Of a DNA stretch of 64,000 bases, positions 29,047 to 38,758 are shown piece by piece (positions within the stretch are counted from its first letter, which is position 1; every line of letters starts with the position of its first letter). Made by a program: the position numbers and the translations under genes. The stretch is from Pseudoduganella aquatica (GTDB lineage: Bacteria > Pseudomonadota > Gammaproteobacteria > Burkholderiales > Burkholderiaceae_D), in the NCBI RefSeq assembly GCF_009857595.1, contig NZ_WWCU01000006.1:124001-188000 (forward strand), read 5' to 3'. Below the pieces are notes generated by a model, which did not search any database, was not told where the DNA came from, and saw only the letters and a program-made list of their open reading frames with translations.

Positions 29047-29595
29047 TTAATCGACCAGGCGGCCGCGGCGCATGCGCAGGCCGGCCAGCGGGCTGGCCGC
29101 CGTGCCGCCCGCCAGGCTGATCAGGGCCAGCGCATCGTAGCTGTTGGCATGGCAGATGGCCACGCCGAGCGCGTCGGCCGCGTCCGAGCCGGGCAAGCCG
29201 GGCAGCGCCAGCAGGCGCGCCACCATGTCCTGCACCTGGGCCTTGTCGGCCTTGCCGGTGCCGACCACGGCCTGCTTCAGCTGGGTGGGCGAATATTCCG
29301 CCACGCTCAGGCCGTTGCTGACCAGCGCGCAGATGGCCGCGCCGCGCGCCTGGCCCAGCAGCAGGGTCGATTGGGGATTGACGTTGACGAAGACTTTTTC
29401 GATGGCCGAGCAGTCCGGCTGGTAGGTGGCAGCGACTTCGCTCACGCCGTCCAGGATGACTTTCAGGCGGGCCGGCAGGTCGCCTTCGCCGGACTTGATG
29501 GTGCCGGACGCGATATAGCGCAGCTTCGCGCCCTGTTTGTGGATGACGCCAAAGCCGGTGGTGCGCAAACCTGGGTCGATGCCGAGAATAATCAT
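29047..29595 (-). CDS. ruvC: Crossover junction endodeoxyribonuclease RuvC
   Basis: Resolves Holliday junctions by paired nicks. The 182-residue protein starts [16 protein letters not shown], with the first catalytic Asp at residue 7; the acidic residues in [20 protein letters not shown] and [13 protein letters not shown] complete the site. I took the ATG immediately before ILGIDPG; upstream in-frame codons run into a terminator and a repeat. It appears to start a separate ruvCAB transcript, since a terminator lies between it and purH. Confidence 0.96.
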   Translation of the reverse strand: MIILGIDPGLRTTGFGVIHKQGAKLRYIASGTIKSGEGDLPARLKVILDGVSEVAATYQPDCSAIEKVFVNVNPQSTLLLGQARGAAICALVSNGLSVAEYSPTQLKQAVVGTGKADKAQVQDMVARLLALPGLPGSDAADALGVAICHANSYDALALISLAGGTAASPLAGLRMRRGRLVD

Positions 29596-29660
29596 GCTCG
29601 GATTGTACATCAACAACATGGCTGGCAAGCAGCAAAAGCTGTATATAAGCACAGTGCAAT

Positions 29661-29698
29661 AAAAACAGGGCCGGACAGGTTTCCCCATCCGGCCCTGA
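29661..29698 (-). terminator. Rho-independent terminator after purH
   Basis: Perfect 10-bp stem CAGGGCCGGA/TCCGGCCCTG with a 12-base loop, followed on the minus strand by TTTTTA. It lies about 50 bases past the purH stop, beyond repeat copy C, and separates purH from ruvC. Confidence 0.8.
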
Positions 29699-29706
29699 GC
29701 CAGCTC

Positions 29707-29741
29707 GTAGGGCGGGTTAGGCGGCACGCCGTAACCCGCCA
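29707..29741. repeat. Dispersed palindromic repeat, copy C
   Basis: GTAGGGCGGGTTAGGCGGC paired with GCCGTAACCCGCCA, 7 bases past the purH stop and before its terminator. Confidence 0.85.
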
Positions 29742-29748
29742 TGCATGA

Positions 29749-31335
29749 TTAATGACGGAAGTGGCGGGTGCCGGTATACAGCATCACCACGCCGCGCTCG
29801 TCGGCGGCGTCGATCACTTCCTGGTCGCGCATGGAGCCGCCCGGCTGGATCACGCAGGTGGCGCCTGCGTCCACCACCACGTCCAGGCCGTCGCGGAACG
29901 GGAAGAAGGCGTCCGACGCCACGACCGAACCGGTCAGGGTCAGGCCGGCGTTCTGCGCCTTGATCGAAGCGATGCGCGCGGAGTCGATGCGGCTCATCTG
30001 GCCTGCGCCCACGCCCAGCGTCATGTTGTTGCCGCAGAAGACGATGGCGTTGGACTTGACGTACTTGGCCACGCGCCAGGCGAACATCAGGTCCTGCAGC
30101 TGCTGCTGGGTAGGCTGCAGCTTGGTGACCACTTTCAGGTCGGCCAGCAGCACGTTTTTCGAGTCGGCCGACTGCACCAGCAGGCCGCCGCCCACGCGCT
30201 TGAAGTCCATCGCGTTGACGCCGTTGCCCAGCGGAATTTCCAGCAATCGCACGTTCTGCTTGGCCGACAGGATCTGCTTGGCTTCAGCGGTGAACGACGG
30301 CGCGATCAGCACTTCCACGAACAGCTTGGCCAGTTCGGTGGCGGCGGTGCCGTCCACTTCCACGTTGAAGGCGATGATGCCGCCAAAGGCCGAGGTCGGG
30401 TCGGTCTGCAGCGCGCGCTTGTAGGCGTCGGCCGCGTTGGCGCCCAGCGCCACGCCGCATGGATTGGCGTGCTTGACGATCACGCAGGCTGCCGACTGGT
30501 CGAAGCCGCCCATCGATTTCACGCATTCCCACGCGGCGTCCGCGTCGGCGATGTTGTTGTACGACAGTTCCTTGCCCTGCAGCTGGGTGTAGCTCGCCAG
30601 CGCGCCGGCCACCGGCGCCAGGTCGCGGTAGAACGCGGCGGACTGGTGCGGGTTTTCGCCGTAGCGCATGTCCTGCACTTTTTCAAAGTGCGCGTTCAGC
30701 GTTTGCGGATAGGCGGCGCGGTTGGCGTGCGAACGGTCCGGACCCAGGCTGCTCAGGTAGCTGGCGATGGCGCCGTCGTACTGCGCGGTGTGCGCGTACA
30801 CCTTCTTGGCCAGCATGAAGCGGGTTTCGTAGGACACATAGCCGGGCGCGTTGTCGGTGGTCTTCATCTCAGCCAGCACCTGGCCGTAGTCGGCCGGGTC
30901 GCAGATCACCACCACGTCCTTGTGGTTCTTGGCCGACGAGCGCAGCATGGCCGGGCCGCCGATGTCGATGTTCTCGATGGCGTCGTCCAGCGTGCAGCTG
31001 TCTTTTGCCACGGTAGCCTGGAAGGGATACAGGTTCACCACCACCATGTCGATGGTGGGAATGCCGTGCTCTTCCAGCTTGGCCATGTGCTCGGGGAAAT
31101 CGCGGCGCGCCAGGATGCCGCCGTGGACTTTCGGGTGCAGCGTCTTCACGCGGCCGTCCAGCATTTCCGGGAAGCCGGTGTAGTCGGCCACTTCGGTCAC
31201 GGGCACGCCATTGTCGGCCAGCAACTTGGCGGTGCCGCCGGTGGACAGGATGTTGACGCCCATGGCGGACAGGGCGCGGGCGAAGTCCAGAACGCCGGTC
31301 TTGTCGGAAACGGAGATGAGAGCTTGTTTAATCAT
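29749..31335 (-). CDS. purH: Bifunctional AICAR formyltransferase/IMP cyclohydrolase
   Basis: Performs the last two steps of de novo IMP synthesis. 528 residues: N-terminal MGS-like cyclohydrolase domain ([55 protein letters not shown]) and C-terminal transformylase ([53 protein letters not shown]). It follows fis on the same strand, an order conserved in Burkholderiales (dusB-fis-purH-ruvCAB). Confidence 0.97.
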   Translation of the reverse strand: MIKQALISVSDKTGVLDFARALSAMGVNILSTGGTAKLLADNGVPVTEVADYTGFPEMLDGRVKTLHPKVHGGILARRDFPEHMAKLEEHGIPTIDMVVVNLYPFQATVAKDSCTLDDAIENIDIGGPAMLRSSAKNHKDVVVICDPADYGQVLAEMKTTDNAPGYVSYETRFMLAKKVYAHTAQYDGAIASYLSSLGPDRSHANRAAYPQTLNAHFEKVQDMRYGENPHQSAAFYRDLAPVAGALASYTQLQGKELSYNNIADADAAWECVKSMGGFDQSAACVIVKHANPCGVALGANAADAYKRALQTDPTSAFGGIIAFNVEVDGTAATELAKLFVEVLIAPSFTAEAKQILSAKQNVRLLEIPLGNGVNAMDFKRVGGGLLVQSADSKNVLLADLKVVTKLQPTQQQLQDLMFAWRVAKYVKSNAIVFCGNNMTLGVGAGQMSRIDSARIASIKAQNAGLTLTGSVVASDAFFPFRDGLDVVVDAGATCVIQPGGSMRDQEVIDAADERGVVMLYTGTRHFRH

Positions 31336-31432
31336 GGCTGTGGCTAGGTTGTTGAGTATTCTGTGGGACAAAGGTCAACGCGCCGGCCGCACGGGCCGGT
31401 CACAGCCATGCAAGCCGGGACGTCAGCGGACC

Positions 31433-31666
31433 TTACAGCAGGCCGTGCTCCTGCAATTTCTTTCGCAGGGTATTGCGGTTGATGCCCAGCATTTGCGCGG
31501 CATGCGACTGGTTGCCGTCGGCGCGGGTCATCACGACTTCGAGAATGGGACGTTCCACGGTCAGCACGACCATGTCATAGATGTTCGACGCCTGCTGCTC
31601 GCCCAAATCGTTGAAGTAATCTTCCAGCGATTTCTGGACGACTTCCTGAATGCTTTCTTTGCTCAT
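31433..31666 (-). CDS. fis: Fis family DNA-binding protein
   Basis: A 77-residue nucleoid-associated protein and transcription factor. The C-terminal helix-turn-helix is plain: MTRADGNQSHAAQMLGINRN followed by TLRKKLQEHGLL. The N-terminus (SIQEVVQKSLEDYFNDLGEQ) matches betaproteobacterial Fis, shorter than the 98-residue enterobacterial protein. It lies 42 bases after dusB, the pairing first known from E. coli dusB-fis, and about 100 bases before purH. SD AAA-rich; ATG preceded by AGAAATATATAAAA. Confidence 0.95.
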   Translation of the reverse strand: MSKESIQEVVQKSLEDYFNDLGEQQASNIYDMVVLTVERPILEVVMTRADGNQSHAAQMLGINRNTLRKKLQEHGLL

Positions 31667-31708
31667 TTTTATATATTTCTGCTAATTGATCTGCCACGCC
31701 GGCGCCGT

Positions 31709-32725
31709 TCAGGCGGCCAGCATTTCTTCGGCGAGGCGGTATTGTAACCGCTCGCCATACTTCCATTGCGATTCGAAGAATTCTTTAACCGACTGCAACT
31801 GTTCCTGCGTGGACTCCAGGCGGTTCATGCGCTGGCGGAATTCCTCGCCGCCTTCCAGGTCGCGCACATACCAGCCGATGTGCTTGCGCGCCGTCAGCAT
31901 GCCCTTGCGCTCGCCGTAAAAAGCGTAGTGCGCCTGCAGGTGCTCGTCCATCAGCTGGGCCACTTCGGCCACCAGCGGCGCGGGCAGATGCGTGCCGGTG
32001 CGCAGGTAATGGTCGATCTCGCGGAAAATCCACGGGCGGCCCTGGGCGGCGCGGCCCACCATGACGGCGTCGGCGCCGGTCTTGTCCAGCACGAAGCGGG
32101 CTTTTTCCGGGGACGTGATGTCGCCGTTGGCCACCACCGGGATGCCGACCGAGGCCTTCACGGCGGCAATGGTGTCGTACTCGGCGTCGCCGGTGTAGCC
32201 GTCGGCGCGGGTGCGGCCGTGCAGGGTCAGCATCTGGATGCCGGCCTGCTCGGCGATGCGGGCGATGCGCAGCGCGTTCTTGTTTTCGCGGTCCCAGCCG
32301 GTGCGGAACTTCAGCGTCACCGGGACGTCCACCGCGCCCACCACCGCGTGCAGGATGCGCTCGACCAGGTCCTCGTGCGGCAGCAGGGCCGAACCGCACC
32401 AGTTGTTGCACACCTTCTTGACCGGGCAGCCCATGTTGATGTCGATAATCTGTGCACCTTTGTCAACATTGTGCTTGGCGCACTCGGCCAGTTCCTGCGG
32501 ATCGGAGCCGGCGATCTGCACCGCCTTCGGCTCCATTTCGCCGGCATGGTCGAGCCGGCGCGCGCTCTTTTCCGAAGCCCACACGCGCGGGTTCGAGGCC
32601 GCCATTTCCGACACCGCATACCCGGCGCCCAGCTCCTTGCAAAGCTGGCGGTAAGGCCTGTCCGTCACGCCCGCCATAGGGGCGACGAAGACATTGTTAC
32701 GGAGGATATGCGGACCGATTTGCAC
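31709..32725 (-). CDS. dusB: tRNA-dihydrouridine synthase B
   Basis: FMN-dependent reduction of specific uridines in the tRNA D-loop. About 338 residues: NNVFVAPMAGVTDRPYRQLC, GYAVSEMAASNPRVW, IDINMGCPVKKVCNNWCGSA (with the catalytic Cys), LKFRTGWDRENKNALRIA, LTLHGRTRADGYTGDAEYDT, VVANGDITSPEKA and VMVGRAAQGRPWIFREI. I place the start at a GTG giving MQIGPHILRNN, as in relatives; a TTG 19 codons upstream would add residues absent from the family. It heads the dusB-fis unit. Confidence 0.93.
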   Translation of the reverse strand: MQIGPHILRNNVFVAPMAGVTDRPYRQLCKELGAGYAVSEMAASNPRVWASEKSARRLDHAGEMEPKAVQIAGSDPQELAECAKHNVDKGAQIIDINMGCPVKKVCNNWCGSALLPHEDLVERILHAVVGAVDVPVTLKFRTGWDRENKNALRIARIAEQAGIQMLTLHGRTRADGYTGDAEYDTIAAVKASVGIPVVANGDITSPEKARFVLDKTGADAVMVGRAAQGRPWIFREIDHYLRTGTHLPAPLVAEVAQLMDEHLQAHYAFYGERKGMLTARKHIGWYVRDLEGGEEFRQRMNRLESTQEQLQSVKEFFESQWKYGERLQYRLAEEMLAA

Positions 32726-32896
32726 TGGGTAAGCCTGAAAATGAACGGGGAAACCGTCTATTCTAACCGAAGGACTGCTCAAATAATAAGCACTATTTAT
32801 TCTGATTCCCGTGCTTGTGCAGCTTGGCAGTTATGAAACTGCCTTTCCGTGTGGAATTTATAAGCACGGGTGTGCTGCCGCGCCGGCGGCGGCAGC

Positions 32897-33538
32897 TTAA
32901 ACGATGTCGTCCAGGACGAGCTGTTCGAGGTGGGCGGTTTCGCCCCAGCTTTGCAGCGCCAGCTTGCCGTTGGCAAAAGTGAAACGGTTGATGCTGGCGT
33001 TCTTCACCTGGAAATCGCGCGGGCTTTCCAGCGTCATGCCGGTGGCGGCGCGGTAGGCGCACTCCAGCACGCCGCCGTGGGCGACGATGGCGATGGTCTG
33101 GCCAGGGTGGCGCACGGCCCAGGCGGCGATGCCGTCCGTGCAGCGGTGGAAGAACTGGCGGAAGCTTTCGGCCACGCGCTCGCCGGCCGGCGGCACGGCG
33201 TCGATGTCGCGCGCCTGCCAGGCGGCGAACTCGGCCGGATAAGTGCGTTCAATGTCGGCGTACAGCATGCCCTCGAACACGCCGTAGCAGCGCTCGCGCA
33301 GCTGCACGTCCTGCTGTACGGTGCGGTCCGGGCCGGCCACCGCCTGCGCGGTCTGCAGCGCGCGCTGCAAATCGCTGGCGATAATGGCGTGCAGCGGCTC
33401 GGCGGCCAGCGCACGCGCCAGGGCGTCCGCCTGGCGCCGCCCTTCCGGGTTCAGGGGAATGTCGATGTGGCCTTGCAGGCGGCGCACGGCGTTCCACGCC
33501 GTTTCGCCGTGGCGTATCAATAAAATACTGGTAGTCAT
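32897..33538 (-). CDS. Histidine phosphatase family protein (phosphoglycerate mutase-like)
   Basis: A 213-residue phosphohistidine enzyme. The nucleophile motif is SILLIRHGETAWNAV; the second catalytic segment IAIVAHGGVLECAYRAATG is near residue 150. RCYGVFEGMLYADIERTYP is like the cofactor-dependent mutase/CobC-type phosphatases. Substrate is not predictable; the operon-free position gives no hint. The C-terminal Asn/Lys-rich loop ends EQLVLDDIV. The PEBP gene stop lies 10 bases upstream. Confidence 0.92.
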   Translation of the reverse strand: MTTSILLIRHGETAWNAVRRLQGHIDIPLNPEGRRQADALARALAAEPLHAIIASDLQRALQTAQAVAGPDRTVQQDVQLRERCYGVFEGMLYADIERTYPAEFAAWQARDIDAVPPAGERVAESFRQFFHRCTDGIAAWAVRHPGQTIAIVAHGGVLECAYRAATGMTLESPRDFQVKNASINRFTFANGKLALQSWGETAHLEQLVLDDIV

Positions 33539-33548
33539 GTAAGCCTGG

Positions 33549-34199
33549 TTAGCGCGCCCGAGGATTCAGGCTGTAGACGCCGATGATTTGTGCTTCGTCC
33601 AGTATGTGGCCGCGCATGGCCGCGCAAGCCTGCTGGCCGGTGAAACGCCCCTCCACGGGCAGGCGCGGCACATCCAGCGCATACAGCCGGAACACATAAT
33701 GGTGCGCCAGCAAGTCATTCCACGGCGGGCAGGGGCCATCATAACCGAAATAGTCGCCCGCCATGGCCGGGTCGCCGGCGAACCAGTCGGTGTAGTCGTT
33801 CAGGCCTTGCCGCAGCGGATGGCCGGCACCGTCCAGCACGGCCAGCTCGATATCGGGTCCGGGTTTGCCCCTGGCCGTCACACCGTCGGCCAGCAGGCCT
33901 GCGGGGATACCCCCCAGCGCGGGCGGAATATCGGCCAGCGCCCAATGGAAGAAGTCGGCGCGCGCGTCGGACGCGTCCAGGGTGTGCCCCTCGCGGTTGA
34001 CCTTGGCCGCGTCGGCCGGGGCGTCGCCGTCTATGCACACCAGCAGCAGGGACTCGGTGCCGTTCGGCACCTCGCTCCAGGCCAGGTGCGGGTTGCGGTT
34101 GGCCGCGAGGCGGATGCCGCCCTGCGGGTCCGGCTCGGCAAAGGCAAACTCGGCGGGGATGACGCCGCCGTTCTTGAAAGAATCACTCCACAGTTTCAC
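33549..34199 (-). CDS. YbhB/YbcL family (PEBP-like) protein
   Basis: A 216-residue phosphatidylethanolamine-binding-protein/Raf-kinase-inhibitor-like protein. The family pattern is visible: LWSDSFKNGGVIPAEFAF, NPHLAWSEVPNGTESLLLV, DGDAPADAAKVN, FFHWALADIPPALGGIP, YFGYDGPCPPWNDLLAHHYV and FRLYALDVPRLPVEG. Bacterial members have no settled role. I place the start at a GTG (MKLWSDSF) about 13 bases after the dtd stop, because in-frame residues upstream read through dtd. Confidence 0.9.
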   Translation of the reverse strand: MKLWSDSFKNGGVIPAEFAFAEPDPQGGIRLAANRNPHLAWSEVPNGTESLLLVCIDGDAPADAAKVNREGHTLDASDARADFFHWALADIPPALGGIPAGLLADGVTARGKPGPDIELAVLDGAGHPLRQGLNDYTDWFAGDPAMAGDYFGYDGPCPPWNDLLAHHYVFRLYALDVPRLPVEGRFTGQQACAAMRGHILDEAQIIGVYSLNPRAR

Positions 34200-34212
34200 C
34201 GCCGCCCCCGCT

Positions 34213-34665
34213 TTATTGTTTCTTCGGTTCAACCTGCAACCAGAACGTGACCGGGCCGTCATTCGTCAGCGACACCTTCATGTCGGCGCCGAACCGGCCG
34301 GTGGCCACTTGCGGATGCTTGAGCCTGGCCTGCTGCACAAAGTACTCGAACAGCCGCGCGCCGTCCGCCGGCGCGGCGGCCGGCGTGAACGAGGGGCGCG
34401 TGCCGGACTTGGTGTCCGCCGCCAGCGTGAACTGCGGCACCAGCAGCAGGCCGCCGGCCACGTCGGTCACGCTGCGGTTCATCTTTCCCGCCTCGTCCGC
34501 AAACACGCGGTAGCCCAGCAGCTTGTTCAGCAGGGCGTCCGCCTCCTTCTCGGTGTCGCCGCGCTCGGCGCACACCAGCACCATCAGGCCGGCGTCGATG
34601 GCGCCGATCAGCGCGCCATCCACCACCACGCCCGCGCTGCTGACCCGCTGCAGCAGCCCTATCAT
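34213..34665 (-). CDS. dtd: D-aminoacyl-tRNA deacylase
   Basis: Hydrolyses D-aminoacyl-tRNAs, and glycine mischarged on tRNA-Ala, to keep translation chirally clean. 150 residues: [17 protein letters not shown] start, [20 protein letters not shown] and the Gly-cisPro proofreading motif in NDGPVTFWL. Its ATG overlaps the tyrS stop by four bases (ATGA), so it is translationally coupled to a tRNA synthetase that commonly mischarges D-Tyr, a sensible partnership. Confidence 0.96.
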   Translation of the reverse strand: MIGLLQRVSSAGVVVDGALIGAIDAGLMVLVCAERGDTEKEADALLNKLLGYRVFADEAGKMNRSVTDVAGGLLLVPQFTLAADTKSGTRPSFTPAAAPADGARLFEYFVQQARLKHPQVATGRFGADMKVSLTNDGPVTFWLQVEPKKQ

Positions 34666-35897
34666 GCCGTCAAGGTGACGCGCGCGAACTTGCGCTTGCC
34701 CACTTGCAGCACGAAAGTACCGGCGTCCAGCTTCAGCGCCTTGTCGCTGATGACCGTGCCGTCCACGCGCACGCCGCCCTGGTCCACCATGCGCGCCGCT
34801 TCCGACACCGAGGCGCACAGGTTGGACTGCTTGAGCAGCTGGGCGATGCCGGCCGGCGCGCCGGCCAGGGTGATTTCCGGCACATCGTCCGGAATGCCGC
34901 CCTTGGAACGGTTGACGAAGTCGGCCAGCGCGTCCTCGGCCGCCTGGCGCGAATGGAAGCGCTCGACGATTTCCTGCGCCAGCGCCACCTTGGCGTCGCG
35001 CGGGTTGCCGCCCTGCTCCACCGCCTTTTTCAGCGCCGCTACCTCTTCGATCGATTTCCACGACAGGAGTTCGTAGTAGCGCCACATCATCACGTCGGAA
35101 ATGCTCATGATCTTGGCGAACATGTTATTGCCCGGCTCGGTGATGCCGATGTAGTTGTTCTTCGATTTGGACATTTTTTCAACGCCGTCCAAACCTTCCA
35201 GCAGAGGCATGGTCAAAATGCACTGAGGCTCCTGGTCCCAGTCTTTTTGCAGCTCGCGGCCCACCAGCAGGTTGAATTTCTGGTCGGTGCCGCCCAGCTC
35301 CAGGTCGGCCTTCAGGGCCACCGAGTCGTAGCCCTGCATCAGCGGGTACAGGAATTCGTGCACCGAAATCGGCGTGCCGTTCTTGAAGCGCTTGGTGAAG
35401 TCGTCGCGCTCCATCATGCGCGCCACGGTGTAGCGCGAGGCCAGCTGTATCATGCCGCGCGCGCCAAGCGGGTCGCACCACTCGGAGTTGTAGCGGATTT
35501 CGGTCTTGGCCGGATCGAGCACCAGCGAAGCTTGCTTGAAGTAAGTGGCGGCGTTCGCTTCGATCTGCTCGCGCGTCAGCGGCGGACGGGTGGCGTTGCG
35601 GCCGGACGGGTCGCCGATCATGGAAGTGAAGTCGCCGATCAGGAAGATCACCTGGTGGCCCAGGTTCTGCAGCTGGCGCATTTTGTTCAGCACCACGGTA
35701 TGACCCAAGTGCAAATCCGGCGCGGTTGGGTCCAGGCCCAGCTTGATGCGCAGCGGTACGCCGCTCTGTTCGGAACGCGCCAGTTTCTGCGCGAATTCGG
35801 TCTCGATCAGCAGCTCGTCGACGCCGCGTTTAGTGATGGCCAGGGCTTCCTGCACGCGGTCGGACAGCGGCAGAGCGGGTTGGGTTGCAGTTACCAT
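34662..35897 (-). CDS. tyrS: Tyrosyl-tRNA synthetase
   Basis: Charges tRNA-Tyr; class Ic synthetase. 411 residues: [20 protein letters not shown] (HIGH as HLGH), [17 protein letters not shown], the tyrosine-binding [25 protein letters not shown] as [12 protein letters not shown], and a C-terminal S4 RNA-binding domain ([18 protein letters not shown]). It is divergent from the M23 peptidase gene; a TATAAT at 35947-35952 on the + strand belongs to the M23 side. Confidence 0.97.
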   Translation of the reverse strand: MVTATQPALPLSDRVQEALAITKRGVDELLIETEFAQKLARSEQSGVPLRIKLGLDPTAPDLHLGHTVVLNKMRQLQNLGHQVIFLIGDFTSMIGDPSGRNATRPPLTREQIEANAATYFKQASLVLDPAKTEIRYNSEWCDPLGARGMIQLASRYTVARMMERDDFTKRFKNGTPISVHEFLYPLMQGYDSVALKADLELGGTDQKFNLLVGRELQKDWDQEPQCILTMPLLEGLDGVEKMSKSKNNYIGITEPGNNMFAKIMSISDVMMWRYYELLSWKSIEEVAALKKAVEQGGNPRDAKVALAQEIVERFHSRQAAEDALADFVNRSKGGIPDDVPEITLAGAPAGIAQLLKQSNLCASVSEAARMVDQGGVRVDGTVISDKALKLDAGTFVLQVGKRKFARVTLTA

Positions 35898-36053
35898 AGG
35901 GGGAGCACAATTCTCGTGAAAATGTAGGATGAGTCCGATAGTTTGATATAATTCGCGATCCCATCAATCTTGCCGCATGAAAACTCGATAAGACGACAAC
36001 TATAAAAATATCAAAGTTCGGAACAGTTCAAGCGGTAAATTTTAACTGATTGC

Positions 36054-37439
36054 ATGAACCCTATAAACAAATTCACAAGCCAAGGCTTGGTCAACTTGCT
36101 AGGTTCGACGCGCAAGGCGCGCATCATGAGTGCATCGGCAATCTTTCTTGCTGTGTGCGCCTTTGGTGCGGCCGGCGTGGCGCCGCTAGCGCCAGACGCG
36201 GCGGACCTACCGGTCAAGTCGGTCTCCACCACCCTTGAACTTCCGAACATCTCCGCGCAAATCGGCGCCCTCGAGCAGCAAGAATCCACCGAAAAATACG
36301 TCCACGAAGAACGCATCCGCGCCGGCGACACGCTGGCCGCGCTGATGACCCGTCTCGGCGTGGAGGACGACGCCGCCGAAACCTTCATCAAGAAGGACAA
36401 GGTCGCCAAAGGCGTGATGCAGCTGAAGACCGGCAAGAAGGTCCAGGCGCAGACCGACGAAAACGGCAACCTGGTGTGGCTGCGCGCCACCGTGGTGGAC
36501 GGCAAGGACATCCCGGTCAAGAACATCCTGGTCAGCCGCAAGGGCGACGGCTTTGTCGCCAGCGAAGAAGCGGCCAAGCTGGAGCGCCGTGTGGAAATGC
36601 ACACCCGCACCATCAACTCCTCGTCGCTGTACGCGGCCACCGACGCCAGCAACGACGGCGCCAAGCTGCCGGACTCCGTGGTGCGCCAGATCGTGGAAAT
36701 GTTCTCCACCAATATCGACTTCCGCTCCGACCTGAAGCGCGGCGACCATTTCAACGTGGTCTACGAAACGTTCTGGCAAGACGGCGAATTTATCCGAGCG
36801 GGCCGCATCCTGGCGGGCGAATTCACCAACCGCGGCACCACCTACCAGTCGGTCTGGTTTGAAGATCCCAGCAGCAACCAAGGCGGCGGCTACTACAGCT
36901 TCGACGGCAAGTCCCTCAAAAAAGCCTTCCTGAAATCCCCCCTGGAATTCTCCCGCATCTCCTCCGGTTTCTCGATGCGCGTGCACCCCATCTCCGGCAA
37001 CTGGAAAGCCCACAAAGGCATCGACTTCGCGGCCGCCACCGGCACCCCGATCCGCGCCTCCGGCGACGGCGTGGTGGACTTCGCCGGCACCCAGGGCGGC
37101 TATGGCAACCTGGTGGTGCTCAAGCACTGGGCCAACTACACCACCGCCTACGCCCACATGAGCCGCTTCGCGCCTGGCCTGAAAAAAGGCAGCAAGGTCA
37201 GCCAGGGCGACGTGATCGGCTATGTCGGCACCACCGGCTGGTCCACCGGCGCCCACCTGCACTACGAATTCCGTGTCGGCGGCGAAGCCAAGGACCCGAA
37301 CAAGCTCAACGTGCAAGCGCAAGCCCCGCTGACCGCAGCCGAGCTGAACCGCTTCAAGACCGTCTCCGGCGACATGATGCACCGCTTCGCGCTGCTGCGT
37401 CCCACCAACGCCAACGCCTCCAGCCTGGCCGCCAAATAA
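36054..37439 (+). CDS. M23 family (LytM) metallopeptidase
   Basis: A 461-residue envelope peptidase, predicted to cut peptidoglycan cross-links. A membrane anchor or signal lies near residues 24-46 (RIMSASAIFLAVCAFGAAGV). A LysM/OapA-like region follows (RIRAGDTLAALMTRLGVEDD), then the LytM domain: SGFSMRVHPISGNWKAHKGI with H320 and D324, AYAHMSRFAPGLKKGSKV, and H401/H403 in GAHLHYEFRVGG, so the zinc site is complete. This is the MepM/YebA-type architecture. It precedes anmK, which recycles cell-wall anhydro sugars, a functional fit. The stop is followed by a long palindrome that can terminate transcription. Confidence 0.93.
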   Translation: MNPINKFTSQGLVNLLGSTRKARIMSASAIFLAVCAFGAAGVAPLAPDAADLPVKSVSTTLELPNISAQIGALEQQESTEKYVHEERIRAGDTLAALMTRLGVEDDAAETFIKKDKVAKGVMQLKTGKKVQAQTDENGNLVWLRATVVDGKDIPVKNILVSRKGDGFVASEEAAKLERRVEMHTRTINSSSLYAATDASNDGAKLPDSVVRQIVEMFSTNIDFRSDLKRGDHFNVVYETFWQDGEFIRAGRILAGEFTNRGTTYQSVWFEDPSSNQGGGYYSFDGKSLKKAFLKSPLEFSRISSGFSMRVHPISGNWKAHKGIDFAAATGTPIRASGDGVVDFAGTQGGYGNLVVLKHWANYTTAYAHMSRFAPGLKKGSKVSQGDVIGYVGTTGWSTGAHLHYEFRVGGEAKDPNKLNVQAQAPLTAAELNRFKTVSGDMMHRFALLRPTNANASSLAAK

Positions 37440-37460
37440 GCCGCTGCGCGCGGCCCACGC

Positions 37461-37512
37461 AAAAAGGGGTCAGGGTTAATATTGCTTGCAATATTAACCC
37501 TGACCCCTTTTT
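37461..37512. repeat. 25-bp perfect palindrome with GGGGTCAGGGTT arms, downstream of the M23 gene
   Basis: Arms AAAAAGGGGTCAGGGTTAAT + ATTGC and the exact complement, separated by TT. The outer part is the same as in the palindrome after valS; the inner part differs. It can serve as terminator for the M23 gene and lies 45 bases before anmK. Confidence 0.85.
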
Positions 37513-37556
37513 CGCTGTGGTGAGGCACAATAGCGGCACACTATTGGAGGATGTTG

Positions 37557-38648
37557 ATGAGCCTGTATATCGGTTTGATGTCGGGGACCAGCCTGGATGG
37601 GGTGGACGGCGTGCTGGTGGATTTCTGGGGCGGTGCGGCGCGCACCATGGCGGCGGCCTATGTGCCGTTTCCGCCGGCGCTGCGCGAGGAGCTGATGGCG
37701 CTGCAGGCGGCCAGCCCGAACGAGCTGGAGCGCGAGGCGCTGGCGGCCAACACGCTGGCGGAGTATTACGCGCAGTGCGTGGCCGAGGTGCTGGCGCAGA
37801 CCGAGATGAAGCCGGCCGACGTGCGCGCCGTGGGATCGCATGGGCAGACCATACGCCATCGCCCCGAGCTGGGCTTTACGCGCCAGACCGGCAACCACGC
37901 GCTGCTGGCCGAGCTGTGCGGCATCGACGTGGTGGCGGACTTCCGCAGCCGCGACGTGGCGGCCGGCGGCCAGGGCGCGCCGCTGGTGCCGGCCTTCCAC
38001 CAGGCCATGTTCAGCGTGCCGGGCAAGACGCGGGTGGTGGCCAATATCGGCGGCATCGCCAATATCAGCGTGCTGCGCGGCGACGGCAAGGCCACCGGCT
38101 TTGATACCGGCCCCGGCAATGTGCTGATGGACAAGTGGATCGCCCGCCACCAGGGCAAGGCCTATGACGCCGACGGCGCTTGGGCGGCGTCCGGCACCGT
38201 GATCCAGCCGTTGCTGGACGCCATGCTGCGCGAGCCTTACTTCGCCCTGCCCGCGCCGAAAAGCACGGGCCGCGACCTGTTCCACGGCGACTGGCTCGAT
38301 ACGCAGCTGGCGCCCTTTGCCTCGGCTGCGCCGCAGGATGTGCAAGCGACGCTGACCCAGCTGACCGTGCTGTCGCTGGCGCAGGCGATCAAGGAGCATG
38401 CGCCCAGGACGGAGGCGGTGTATATCTGCGGCGGCGGCGCCTACAACGGCGTGCTGATGCGCAATCTTGCGGTGGAATTGGGCGTGCCGGTGGAATCGAC
38501 CGACGCGCTGGGCGTGGCGCCGAACCGGATGGAAGCGCTGGCCTTTGCCTGGCTGGCGTTCCGCTTCAACGAGCGGCTGGCGGGGAATCTGCCTGCCGTG
38601 ACGGGAGCGCGGGGCGAACGGGTGCTGGGGGCGCTGTATCCGCGCTGA
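37557..38648 (+). CDS. anmK: Anhydro-N-acetylmuramic acid kinase
   Basis: Phosphorylates and opens 1,6-anhydro-MurNAc to MurNAc 6-phosphate in cell-wall recycling. 363 residues of the ASKHA kinase fold: MSLYIGLMSGTSLDGVDGVL, VGSHGQTIRHRPE, VADFRSRDVAAGGQGAPLVP, NIGGIANISVL, TGFDTGPGNVLMD, YICGGGAYNGVLMRNLA and LGVAPNRMEALAFAWLA. Two ATGs are possible; the second is used because GGAGG lies 6 bases upstream of it. Both the M23 peptidase and this enzyme work on murein, supporting joint placement. Confidence 0.95.
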   Translation: MSLYIGLMSGTSLDGVDGVLVDFWGGAARTMAAAYVPFPPALREELMALQAASPNELEREALAANTLAEYYAQCVAEVLAQTEMKPADVRAVGSHGQTIRHRPELGFTRQTGNHALLAELCGIDVVADFRSRDVAAGGQGAPLVPAFHQAMFSVPGKTRVVANIGGIANISVLRGDGKATGFDTGPGNVLMDKWIARHQGKAYDADGAWAASGTVIQPLLDAMLREPYFALPAPKSTGRDLFHGDWLDTQLAPFASAAPQDVQATLTQLTVLSLAQAIKEHAPRTEAVYICGGGAYNGVLMRNLAVELGVPVESTDALGVAPNRMEALAFAWLAFRFNERLAGNLPAVTGARGERVLGALYPR

Positions 38649-38651
38649 GAT

Positions 38652-38682
38652 TGGCGGGTTACGCTGCGCTAACCCGCCCTAC
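38652..38682. repeat. Dispersed palindromic repeat, copy D (reverse)
   Basis: TGGCGGGTTACGC then GCTAACCCGCCCTAC, the reverse orientation of copy A, 3 bases after the anmK stop. Pairs with copy E in one convergent junction. Confidence 0.85.
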
Positions 38683-38715
38683 GCCGGGTATGCGGATCTG
38701 CGGGTATGCGGAACC

Positions 38716-38752
38716 GTAGGGCGGGTTAGCGGCAGAGCCGCGTAACCCGCCG
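38716..38752. repeat. Dispersed palindromic repeat, copy E (forward)
   Basis: GTAGGGCGGGTTAGCGGC then GCCGCGTAACCCGCC, 6 bases from the erpA stop. With copy D it forms an opposed pair 33 bases apart, as in BIME-type repeat clusters. Confidence 0.85.
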
Positions 38753-38758
38753 TGCCTC

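Noticed and set aside
32783..32896. GCTGCCGC/GCGGCAGC inverted repeat near 32874-32896 as a terminator for the histidine phosphatase gene
   Set aside because: No T-run follows on the transcribed strand and the loop region is itself GC-rich, so the evidence is too weak to list as a feature.
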